Of a stretch of DNA of 7,537 bases, positions 1 through 5,909 are shown piece by piece. Under the pieces are notes generated by a model, which had not been told where the DNA came from, ran no database searches, and worked only from the letters and a program-made list of their open reading frames with translations. The stretch spans positions 1 to 7,537 of the forward strand of contig NZ_JWHR01000053.1 in the NCBI RefSeq assembly GCF_000808015.1, written 5' to 3'. The stretch comes from Terrisporobacter othiniensis (lineage in GTDB: Bacteria; Bacillota; Clostridia; Peptostreptococcales; Peptostreptococcaceae). Numbering within the stretch: position 1 is the first letter of the stretch; every line of letters begins with the position of its first letter. The position numbers and the translations under genes are program-made.

Positions 1-29
1 GTAATAATATACTGTGGCTTTATAAATAA

Positions 30-278
30 TTATCTTTTTCTTTTCTTTTTTTTCTTTTTACTTTTTATTATGTTATTATCATAAGGATCTGTTACTTTTT
101 CCATATTCGGTGGTTCTACATTTTTATAAATATTCTTAAATCCTTTCCATGCAACACCAAGTCCAAAGGCCGCTAAACAAAGAATTAAAGGATTATATTT
201 CACAAAAAGTAAACTGATTATAAAAAATGCTAGACCGCCTAAACTTACAAAAACATTAAGTTTTTTCCATCTCTCCAT
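30..278 (-). CDS. Small two-helix membrane protein with poly-basic C-terminal tail, function unknown
   Basis: An 82-aa ORF starting at ATG (276-278) and ending in TAA. It has two hydrophobic stretches, about residues 8-26 and 29-45, joined by a short KYNP turn, so a two-pass membrane hairpin is likely. A polar segment follows (about 46-71), and then a nearly pure Lys/Arg tail (residues 72-82, KSKKKKKKRKR) that probably lies in the cytosol against phospholipid or nucleic acid. A G-rich stretch (GGGGG at 285-289, 6 nt before the ATG) is the only Shine-Dalgarno candidate and is not a textbook AGGAGG. The gene lies 52 nt downstream of recQ on the same strand with no hairpin terminator between them, so cotranscription is possible. 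I do not recognise a family. The hydrophobic pattern and clean start support a real gene; no function can be assigned. Confidence 0.7.
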   Translation of the reverse strand: MERWKKLNVFVSLGGLAFFIISLLFVKYNPLILCLAAFGLGVAWKGFKNIYKNVEPPNMEKVTDPYDNNIIKSKKKKKKRKR

Positions 279-330
279 ATTAAGCCCCCACCCATAAGTA
301 TAATTAATAATATAACCTATTCTATAATCT

Positions 331-2808
331 CTAACATAATTCCTTCTTTTTATCTGACAAATTCAAATTATTTTCAATTATTACCGCCATAATACTTTCA
401 TATTTAATGGTATGTGGAAGTATTTTTTTGATTAAATTTAAATTTTGACTTTTACACTCATCAATAGCTTTTAAAATCAAATTTTTTTCATTATCACTGT
501 AATATTCATTTAATTCTAAATCAAAATTCAAAACATTTCCTTCTAAAATATAATCATTAACATAATTTAATAAGGTAGCTTGAGATACTTCAACATCTAA
601 ACTTACATCATTCAAATCTTTACCTTGGTTAAGTAAGTCTAAAGCTATTTCATTATTCTTACGATTATCTCCATCTATAACTATCTTAAGCTTATCTTTT
701 TCTTGCCATTTAGGATTCATATTTTTTTCTTCTAAGTATTCCTTCACAACCTTAATAATAGCTTCACCATATTTATTATATTTCACTGATCCTATTCCAC
801 TAATATCTAATAATTCCTTTTCATTTACTGGATATCTTCCACTTATTTCTTTTAACGTATTTTTAGATAATATTTTATAAAAAATAGTATTTTCTTTTTT
901 AGCATAAAAGGCTCTAAGCTCCTTTAGTCTATCGTAAAGTTCTTTATTACTATTTACATATAAAAATTCATCATATTGTTTTAAATTATCATTTTCATAA
1001 TTTATCTGACTTATTTCCACATTATTTTCATTTATATATATTTTTATTTCTTCAATGAATTTTTCACCATATTTATCAAATTTAACTTCTCCCACACCAG
1101 ATATAAGTAGCATTTCCTCTTTATTACTAGGATATTTTTTACTCATCTCCATCAAAGTTGAATCTGAAAATACCATATACGGTGCAATCTTATTTTCCTT
1201 AGCAACAATAGCTCTTATCTCTTTCAATTTATCATATAGATAGTTAACTTCTTTTTCATCTTCTTGTGAAGTAATTTCATATAACATTACCTTTTTATTT
1301 CCTTTTATTACTTCTTTAGACATATTATTAATTCTAATAGTAGCAAAAGAATTATTACCTGAAACACTTTCTACCATATCCAAATACCCATGAGATATTA
1401 AAGTATTAATAAATATTTTCAAATCTTCACTTTTATAGTTTTTCATAATACCATATGTAGATAAAGTATTAAAACCTAAATTTATAACTTTTTTATTTTT
1501 AGATCCTCTTAGTACATCCACAATCATATTGATACCATAACTTCTCTTCATTCTAATAATGCATGATATTACCTTCATTGCATCTTCACTCTTGTCCACC
1601 ATGATGCCTCTATTTAAACAGTTGCTACAGTTATCACATTTATTTTCAAACTCTTCTCCAAAGTAATTTAAAATATTTTTTCTATAACAATCATTACTGT
1701 ATACTAAATCTATTATTTGTTGTAATTTAATATACTGGCTTTGTTTTCTTTCCATATTAGATATGCCCGAATCAATAAGTAGTTTTTGTGTTTGTATATC
1801 TTGTGGTGAAAATAATAAAGTACATTTACTCTTTTCTCCATCTCTTCCCGCTCTACCTATTTCTTGATAGTAATTTTCTATGCTTTGTGGCATGTTATAA
1901 TGAAGAATCCATCTAATATTACTTTTATCTATCCCCATACCAAATGCATTTGTTGCTATCATTATATTTTTTTCATCATTTACAAATAACTCTTGATAAT
2001 GTTGTCTTTCTTCATTACTAAGTCCACCGTGGTATTTTGCAACAGAATAATCTCTCCTTTTTAGACTTTCATAAATAGCTTCAACAGATTTTCTCGTAGC
2101 TGCATATACAATTCCACTACTTTCTTTATTCTTTTCAATATAATTTAGTATATATTCTTTTTTGTTACAGTTTTTAACTATATCAATCTCCAAGTTATCT
2201 CTATTAAACCCTGTACTATACTCTTTATAATCTTGTAATCTTAAGTTTTTTATTATATCTTCTTTTACTTTAGTAGATGCCGTTGCAGTAAAAGCTGTAA
2301 CTATAGGTCTTTTTTCTAAGTCATAAATAAAATCATATATTTTAGTATAACTTTTTCTAAAATCATGCCCCCATTGTGATATACAATGCGCCTCATCCAC
2401 TGCAATTTGACTTATATTAGCTTTTTTAATGGAATTTATAAATTCATAATTATCTAATCTTTCTGGTGCCACATATATAATTTTGTACTCATTATTGTAC
2501 ACGCCATTTAATATGTCTTTTATTTTGTTATCTGATAAAGAACTATTTATATATGATGATTTAATATTCATTGAATTTAATGTATCTACTTGATCTTTCA
2601 TTAAAGATATTAAGGGTGATATAACTATGGTAATACCATCTAGCAGAAGTGCTGGAATTTGATAGCATAATGACTTTCCTCCGCCTGTTGGCATTATTGC
2701 AATTACATCTTTTTTACTTAATATAGAATTAATTATATCTTCTTGTCCTCTTCTAAACTCTTTATATCCAAAATATTTTTCCAATATTTCTATAGGTTTT
2801 TTATACAT
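331..2808 (-). CDS. recQ: ATP-dependent DNA helicase RecQ with two HRDC domains and C-terminal HTH extension
   Basis: An 825-aa superfamily 2, 3'-5' DNA helicase that unwinds recombination and repair intermediates. Visible in order: motif 0 (FGYKEFRRGQ, 13-22), Walker A (TGGGKS, 41-46), the DEAH box (138-141) followed by the RecQ aromatic loop (HCISQWGHDFR), motif III (AFTATA, 172-177), and motifs V-VI (ATNAFGMGIDK 285-295; QEIGRAGRDG 315-324). The zinc-binding cysteines are C374, C391, C394 and C397. A winged-helix RQC region covers about 405-505. Two HRDC domains (about 519-592 and 621-693) share the pattern LKE(I/L)RA...YP...L..ISG(V/I)G..K..KYGE. About 715-815 resembles the helix-turn-helix extension found on some Firmicute RecQ proteins. 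It is longer than the roughly 600-aa E. coli enzyme because of the extra HRDC and this tail. The ATG start is supported by AGGAG at 2816-2820. The family call is near certain; the SOS control proposed upstream is inference. Confidence 0.97.
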   Translation of the reverse strand: MYKKPIEILEKYFGYKEFRRGQEDIINSILSKKDVIAIMPTGGGKSLCYQIPALLLDGITIVISPLISLMKDQVDTLNSMNIKSSYINSSLSDNKIKDILNGVYNNEYKIIYVAPERLDNYEFINSIKKANISQIAVDEAHCISQWGHDFRKSYTKIYDFIYDLEKRPIVTAFTATASTKVKEDIIKNLRLQDYKEYSTGFNRDNLEIDIVKNCNKKEYILNYIEKNKESSGIVYAATRKSVEAIYESLKRRDYSVAKYHGGLSNEERQHYQELFVNDEKNIMIATNAFGMGIDKSNIRWILHYNMPQSIENYYQEIGRAGRDGEKSKCTLLFSPQDIQTQKLLIDSGISNMERKQSQYIKLQQIIDLVYSNDCYRKNILNYFGEEFENKCDNCSNCLNRGIMVDKSEDAMKVISCIIRMKRSYGINMIVDVLRGSKNKKVINLGFNTLSTYGIMKNYKSEDLKIFINTLISHGYLDMVESVSGNNSFATIRINNMSKEVIKGNKKVMLYEITSQEDEKEVNYLYDKLKEIRAIVAKENKIAPYMVFSDSTLMEMSKKYPSNKEEMLLISGVGEVKFDKYGEKFIEEIKIYINENNVEISQINYENDNLKQYDEFLYVNSNKELYDRLKELRAFYAKKENTIFYKILSKNTLKEISGRYPVNEKELLDISGIGSVKYNKYGEAIIKVVKEYLEEKNMNPKWQEKDKLKIVIDGDNRKNNEIALDLLNQGKDLNDVSLDVEVSQATLLNYVNDYILEGNVLNFDLELNEYYSDNEKNLILKAIDECKSQNLNLIKKILPHTIKYESIMAVIIENNLNLSDKKKELC

Positions 2809-2825
2809 ATTTCATCTCCTATATG

Positions 2826-2839
2826 CGAACTTGTGTTTG
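2826..2839. promoter_or_regulatory. Candidate LexA (SOS) box in front of recQ
   Basis: The 14-mer CGAACTTGTGTTTG fits the Bacillus-type LexA/DinR consensus CGAACRNRYGTTYG at every position except the sixth (T where R is expected). It has the GAAC-N4-GTTY dyad core. It lies just downstream of the predicted recQ -10 box, covering roughly +1 to +14, and ends 17 nt before the recQ start codon. That is a typical place for LexA to block transcription. No LexA gene is in the window, so regulation is inferred from the motif alone. Confidence 0.6.
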
Positions 2840-2845
2840 TTAATA

Positions 2846-2875
2846 ATTATATCCTAAATACCTTCCTTAATACAA
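2846..2875 (-). promoter_or_regulatory. Predicted sigma-A promoter of recQ
   Basis: Read on the minus strand, TTGTAT (2870-2875) is separated by 18 nt from a perfect TATAAT (2846-2851). The predicted start of transcription is near 2839, giving a short leader of about 30 nt with the ribosome site at 2816-2820. The candidate LexA box overlaps the start point. Confidence 0.65.
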
Positions 2876-2891
2876 GTTTATTATTTAAATC

Positions 2892-2948
2892 TTAAAGGCC
2901 CCATAAATACTCATTAACCGTATTAACAAAGTTGTTTAATAACTCCAT
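2892..2948 (-). pseudogene. Possible remnant of a sodium:amino-acid symporter (AGCS) gene, N-terminus only
   Basis: An 18-codon ORF with ATG at 2946-2948 and TAA at 2892-2894 reads MELLNNFVNTVNEYLWGL. From memory, this resembles the start of AGCS (AlsT-type) sodium:alanine symporters, which typically open with a short amphipathic helix of the form (L/F)(V/I)N.(V/I)N.(Y/F)(L/V)WG before a Pro-rich turn and the first membrane helix. Here the frame stops right after the WG, and nothing downstream continues the transporter. A GGGGG run (2951-2955) precedes the ATG but only 2 nt away, closer than a normal ribosome site. This could be a deletion relic next to recQ, a short leader peptide upstream of recQ, or chance. 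The stretch is too short for certainty. Confidence 0.35.
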
Positions 2949-3063
2949 ATCCCCCATCATAAATATTAACATTTTTTTATAATACAAAGCAATCATATCT
3001 ATTTTAAACCATAAAAAAATATTTGTATATTTCTTTATTTGTTAATTAATATAATAACAATCT

Positions 3064-3089
3064 AAAGTTAGTTTTTTTTAATTAACTTT
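3064..3089 (+). other. AT-rich hairpin in the recQ/permease divergent region
   Basis: Positions 3064-3073 and 3080-3089 pair over 10 bp with one G-U, leaving a six-T loop, and a few more T residues follow. It might be a weak terminator on the plus strand or simply AT-rich sequence. Apart from this, the recQ control elements, the short symporter-like ORF and the permease promoter, I see no gene, RNA or riboswitch fold in 2809-3158. Confidence 0.25.
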
Positions 3090-3110
3090 TTTGGAAATTT
3101 ATGCTAATAT
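3082..3110 (+). promoter_or_regulatory. Candidate promoter of the permease operon
   Basis: TTAACT (3082-3087), a 17-nt spacer ending in TGC, then TAATAT (3105-3110) gives an extended -10 arrangement. An alternative is TTGGAA (3091-3096), 17 nt, TATAGC (3114-3119). Each hexamer is only a partial match, so the exact start is uncertain, but a promoter between 3080 and 3120 is reasonable given the leader length and the strong ribosome site at 3147-3155. Confidence 0.4.
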
Positions 3111-3158
3111 CAATATAGCTAGTTTTTCTAACTACTTAATGAGTATGGAGGTGATTTT

Positions 3159-4418
3159 ATGAATACTCAAATTATATCAATTTTAATTTTTACAGCAGTA
3201 ATACTATCTATAATCACAGAAAAAATAGATAGAACTGTAGCTGCTATTAGTGGTGCAGTCCTTATGATAATTACCAATGTTTTAACTTTAGACAAAGCTA
3301 TTTCACATATAGACTTCAATACTATTGGCGTGCTAATAGGTATGATGATTGTAGTATCCATAGTTAAAAATTCTGGTTTATTTGAATATATTGCTATTTA
3401 TACTGCAAAAAAATCTAAAGGTAATCCTTGGAGAATAATGATTTATTTTATTCTTATTACAGCCGTATTGTCTGCATTACTAGATAATGTAACTACAGTA
3501 TTACTTGTGGGACCTATGACTATTGTAATATGTCAGATACTTAACGTTAATCCAATTCCTTTTCTTATGACAGAAATAATTGCATCTAATGTTGGTGGTA
3601 CATCTACATTAATAGGTGACCCTCCAAATATCATGATTGGTAGTGCTGCTAATTTAAGTTTTTCTGATTTTATTATTAATCTTGGCCCTATTGTTATAAT
3701 TATTTTAATTTCAATAATTATATGCTTTAAAATTATATATAAAAAAGATATTTCTAATATGGCTAATGAGGCATGTATTACTTCTCTTGATGAAGAAAAA
3801 GCTATACAAGATAAATCTCTACTTTATAAGAGTATCTGTGTATTATTCTTAATATTATTAGGATTTATTTTTCATAGCAAATTAAATATAGAATCTTCTA
3901 TAATTGCTTTATCTGGAGCATGTATTATGTTAATTATAGGTAAGCAAGATGCAAATGAAATAATAAGCAGTGTGGAATGGAGTACTATAATATTTTTTGT
4001 AGGCTTATTTATAGTTGTAGGCGGACTTTCAGAGTGTGGTGTCATAGATAGCCTTGCACAATTACTAATAAACCTAACTAAAGGAAATACTACTTATACA
4101 ATGTGTATAATATTATGGATTTCAGCTATAATATCATCTTTCCTTGATAATATACCATTTGTAGCTACACTCATTCCTTTAATACTTACTATGGAATCTC
4201 AAGGTATGAATGTAATGCCACTTTGGTGGGCAACATCTTTAGGTGCTTGTCTTGGCGGAAATGGAACATTAATAGGAGCTTCAGCCAATGTTGTCTTAGC
4301 TAATATTGGTGAAAAACATGGATATGATATTTCCTTTAAAAAATATTTTAAACTTGGCTTTCCAGTCATGTTGCTAACAATTTTTATTTCAACCATATAT
4401 TTATTATTAAGATATTAA
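3159..4418 (+). CDS. ArsB/NhaD-type ion permease (SLC13/ion-transporter superfamily)
   Basis: A 419-aa polytopic inner-membrane protein with about ten to twelve hydrophobic segments. It shows the two-fold repeat of the ion transporter superfamily. The first half has LLDNVTTVLL (107-116) then NVGGTSTLIGDPPNIMIGS (144-162). The second half has SSFLDNIPFVATLIP (326-340) then LGGNGTLIGASANVV (365-379). The paired DN and GG.(S/G)TLIG..(P/A)N motifs line the substrate path in this family. A hydrophilic loop (about 191-222) separates the halves. Relatives export arsenite or exchange sodium for protons (ArsB, NhaD, the P protein), but the residues do not tell me the substrate, and no arsenate reductase gene is adjacent. 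The start is set by a near-ideal GGAGGTGAT at 3147-3155. It is followed after 16 nt by an unknown gene, probably in the same transcript. Family confidence is high; substrate is unknown. Confidence 0.88.
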   Translation: MNTQIISILIFTAVILSIITEKIDRTVAAISGAVLMIITNVLTLDKAISHIDFNTIGVLIGMMIVVSIVKNSGLFEYIAIYTAKKSKGNPWRIMIYFILITAVLSALLDNVTTVLLVGPMTIVICQILNVNPIPFLMTEIIASNVGGTSTLIGDPPNIMIGSAANLSFSDFIINLGPIVIIILISIIICFKIIYKKDISNMANEACITSLDEEKAIQDKSLLYKSICVLFLILLGFIFHSKLNIESSIIALSGACIMLIIGKQDANEIISSVEWSTIIFFVGLFIVVGGLSECGVIDSLAQLLINLTKGNTTYTMCIILWISAIISSFLDNIPFVATLIPLILTMESQGMNVMPLWWATSLGACLGGNGTLIGASANVVLANIGEKHGYDISFKKYFKLGFPVMLLTIFISTIYLLLRY

Positions 4419-4434
4419 TGGGGATGGTGATGTA

Positions 4435-4899
4435 ATGACGATCATAGATACATATAGTACAAAAGGTGATTCTATTGAAATATTATTAAGACAAATTGGT
4501 GCTACAAAAATAACAAAAGTTAAAGGTTATTTATATTTTATTAAGTTTAAAATTGATGATTTGGATATAACTTATACTTATAATATCAATCATAAAAATC
4601 AATACTTTTTACAAAGAATTGAACCTTATCCATTAGGTAAGGGTATCTTTAGTAAAGAAATTGAAATAGTTTCATTCATAAAAAAAGATTTAAGCAAATT
4701 TAAAAAAGCTATAAAACTTGATAATTTTAATAAGTTTTTAAATTTAAATAATACCATTACTTCTTTGACAACAGATGTAGAAAATTTGTTTTTAAACTAT
4801 GATATTTCTGATATTGATATTAATCAGCTAGAGGAAACATTAAGTACTTTTTATGATAAAATTGAAGAGTGTAAGAAAAATATTAAGACCATAGAGTAA
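4435..4899 (+). CDS. Hypothetical protein cotranscribed with the ArsB/NhaD permease
   Basis: A 154-aa soluble protein with no signal peptide and no membrane segment. Residues 1-66 look alpha/beta, with alternating strands (KVKGYLYFIKFKI, LDITYTYNI) after a short helix (SIEILLRQIGA). Residues 78-154 look mainly helical and charged, with a likely coiled-coil at the end (LEETLSTFYDKIEECKKNIKTIE is the last segment, positions 132-154). I do not recognise a domain. It starts 16 nt after the permease stop, and a GGTGAT site (4426-4431) precedes its ATG, so translation and transcription are probably coupled to the permease. A regulatory or accessory role for that transporter is a guess from position only. 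It ends immediately before the bidirectional terminator. Codon use and AT content look like the neighbours. Confidence 0.8.
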   Translation: MTIIDTYSTKGDSIEILLRQIGATKITKVKGYLYFIKFKIDDLDITYTYNINHKNQYFLQRIEPYPLGKGIFSKEIEIVSFIKKDLSKFKKAIKLDNFNKFLNLNNTITSLTTDVENLFLNYDISDIDINQLEETLSTFYDKIEECKKNIKTIE

Positions 4900-4903
4900 A
4901 TTT

Positions 4904-4955
4904 AAATAAAAAAACATCTTGAAACTAATATTAGTTTCAAGATGTTTTTTTATTT
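4904..4955. terminator. Bidirectional rho-independent terminator (52-bp perfect palindrome)
   Basis: Positions 4904-4929 are the exact reverse complement of 4930-4955. The core stem is ACATCTTGAAACTAAT with its complement, and A7/T7 tracts at 4908-4914 and 4945-4951 supply a U-run in either direction. It sits 5 nt after the unknown gene's stop and 1 nt before the stop codon of the convergent NifX-like gene, so it serves both operons. Confidence 0.95.
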
Positions 4956-4956
4956 T

Positions 4957-5328
4957 CTAGTGATTTCCACAGTCATGATGATTACATCCATTATTAACTG
5001 TAAATTCCATTAATTTATTTTCTTTTAGTAATTCAAGGTTTTCTTTTACGTTTCCTTCAACACCTTTAAATACTTTTGTTCCCATGCTGTTTAATTTAGA
5101 TATTGCTCCTGCACCTATACCTCTTACTATAACAACATCTACAGATTTGTTAGCTAATGCTTTCAATGGTTGACATTTTCCATGCTCATGATCTAAATCA
5201 CCATTATCTATTACTTCAATTTCCTCACCATCTAAGTTTACAACTAAAAATTTTGGAGCTGACCCAAAGTGATTATATGGACTACTTTCCATACCCTTAT
5301 TTTCTACTACTGGTATACAAATTTTCAT
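4957..5328 (-). CDS. NifX/NifB-family dinitrogenase iron-molybdenum cofactor-binding domain protein with Cys/His tail
   Basis: A 123-aa cytosolic protein. It opens with the family signature MKICIPV, followed by the FGSAPKFLVV strand (21-30) and the VDVVIVRGIGAGAISKL segment (63-79) typical of the NifX/NafY/NifB-C-terminal fold. That fold binds iron-sulfur or iron-molybdenum cluster precursors in nitrogenase assembly, but many non-nitrogen-fixing anaerobes carry stand-alone copies of unknown role. Candidate ligands are C4, H20, the DHEHGKC patch (46-52) and a C-terminal tail with C115, H117, H118, C120 and H123. Its ATG overlaps the ArsR-type gene's stop (ATGA, 5325-5328) and has GGAGG at 5336-5340, so the two are translationally coupled. 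No nif structural genes are in view. Role here is inferred as metal or cluster binding under control of the adjacent regulator. Confidence 0.9.
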   Translation of the reverse strand: MKICIPVVENKGMESSPYNHFGSAPKFLVVNLDGEEIEVIDNGDLDHEHGKCQPLKALANKSVDVVIVRGIGAGAISKLNSMGTKVFKGVEGNVKENLELLKENKLMEFTVNNGCNHHDCGNH

Positions 5329-5696
5329 TTTAAATCCTCCCTTTTTCTACAACATTTTGACTTGCCTTTACAAGTATTACCACAACAATTTCTATTAGGT
5401 TCAATATTGGTCATATCTATAAAACTATGATTATCATCATTTATAAATTTCATAAAGAATATACATTCATTAAAAACCTCTTCATTAATTCTATAAAAAA
5501 CATAATATCCTTCTTTATATCCTGTTAAAATATTTGCTTCTTTTAATATTTTAATATGCTGAGAAACTGCGGAGTCTGAAATTTGTAAATGTTTAGATAT
5601 ACCTTTTTGACACATGACTTTTCTAGATATTATCATTAAAATTTTCAATCTAGTTTCGTCACTCAATGCCTTAAACACTTTTATTAAAGTTTCCAT
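5325..5696 (-). CDS. ArsR/SmtB-family winged-helix repressor with Cys-rich C-terminus
   Basis: A 123-aa ArsR-type DNA-binding protein. KALSDETRLKIL (9-20) is the classical family start. The recognition helix-turn-helix is at about 31-55 (ISKHLQISDSAVSQHIKILK), followed by the beta wing (YKEGYYVFYRI, 60-70). The metal site of ArsR proper (ELCVCDL on helix 3) is absent; the matching stretch (KVMCQKGIS) keeps a single cysteine, C29. Instead the C-terminal tail contains C104, C105, C109, C115 and C116 in a CCxxxC-x5-CC arrangement, a likely alternative ligand set. Family members repress their own operon until a metal or thiol signal releases them. The ATG at 5694-5696 is preceded by AGAGGT (5701-5706). 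It is the first gene of a two-gene operon with the NifX-like protein and has operator-like repeats upstream. The inducer is unknown. Confidence 0.93.
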   Translation of the reverse strand: METLIKVFKALSDETRLKILMIISRKVMCQKGISKHLQISDSAVSQHIKILKEANILTGYKEGYYVFYRINEEVFNECIFFMKFINDDNHSFIDMTNIEPNRNCCGNTCKGKSKCCRKREDLK

Positions 5697-5713
5697 GGAT
5701 ACCTCTTTTTTAT

Positions 5714-5753
5714 TTAAGTACTTACTTAATTAAATAATAGTTCTCTTAATTAG
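5714..5753. promoter_or_regulatory. Probable operator of the arsR-nifX operon
   Basis: Two copies of TAATTAAG (minus strand; 5725-5732 and 5745-5752) lie 20 bp apart, two helical turns, one inside the promoter spacer and one just after the -10 box. Overlapping the proximal copy is an inverted repeat TTAAGT-N4-ACTTAA (5714-5729) around the predicted start point. ArsR-family repressors bind such AT-rich dyads at their own promoters. Confidence 0.5.
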
Positions 5754-5762
5754 TTTTATCAA
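5734..5762 (-). promoter_or_regulatory. Sigma-A promoter of the arsR-nifX operon
   Basis: On the minus strand TTGATA (5757-5762) is followed after exactly 17 nt by TATTAT (5734-5739), each one mismatch or so from consensus. Predicted transcription start is near 5727, about 30 nt before the arsR ATG. The upstream stretch 5763-5845 is AT-rich and shows no gene. Confidence 0.7.
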
Positions 5763-5845
5763 GTATTTTTAAAATTCATTTTTAAATTAATTATTTTTTA
5801 TATATTAAAATTTTATCTAATCTAATATCTATATCTTATTACAAC

Positions 5846-5899
5846 AAAAAAAGTTAATATTATAATAGATTTTTAAAATAAAAATCATTAATATTAACT
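5846..5899 (-). terminator. Rho-independent terminator of the trxA-trxB operon
   Basis: On the minus strand an 11-bp outer stem (5889-5899 with 5852-5862, AGTTAATATTA and complement) encloses a second 8-bp stem (5879-5886 with 5868-5875) with a small asymmetric bulge and a 3-nt loop, and is followed by seven T residues (5846-5852 as A on the plus strand). It lies 10 nt after the trxB stop. The stem is AT-only apart from two G-C pairs, so efficiency is uncertain. Confidence 0.7.
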
Positions 5900-5909
5900 C
5901 TTAAAAATT

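Noticed and set aside
1055..1243. 62-aa plus-strand ORF inside recQ
   Set aside because: It is antisense to the HRDC-coding part of recQ, has no ribosome site or family features, and is a frame shadow. The same holds for the antisense ORFs inside the permease, trxB and trxA.
2809..3158. Riboswitch or T-box leader in the long divergent region
   Set aside because: No conserved riboswitch core, specifier stem or T-box sequence could be seen. The only hairpin is short and AT-rich.
3139..3162. Seven-codon upstream ORF (ATG AGT ATG ... TGA) overlapping the permease start as ATGA
   Set aside because: It is formed largely by the ribosome-binding site itself (GGAGGTGAT) and has no ribosome site of its own, so chance is the simplest explanation.
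3159..4418. Complete arsenic resistance operon
   Set aside because: An ArsB-like permease and an ArsR-like regulator are both present, but they are on opposite strands in separate transcripts. There is no arsC, and the regulator lacks the CVC arsenic site, so an arsenic role is not supported.
4957..5328. Nitrogen fixation locus
   Set aside because: Only a stand-alone NifX-type domain is present. No nifH, nifD, nifK or other assembly gene is nearby, and such domains are common in non-fixing anaerobes.
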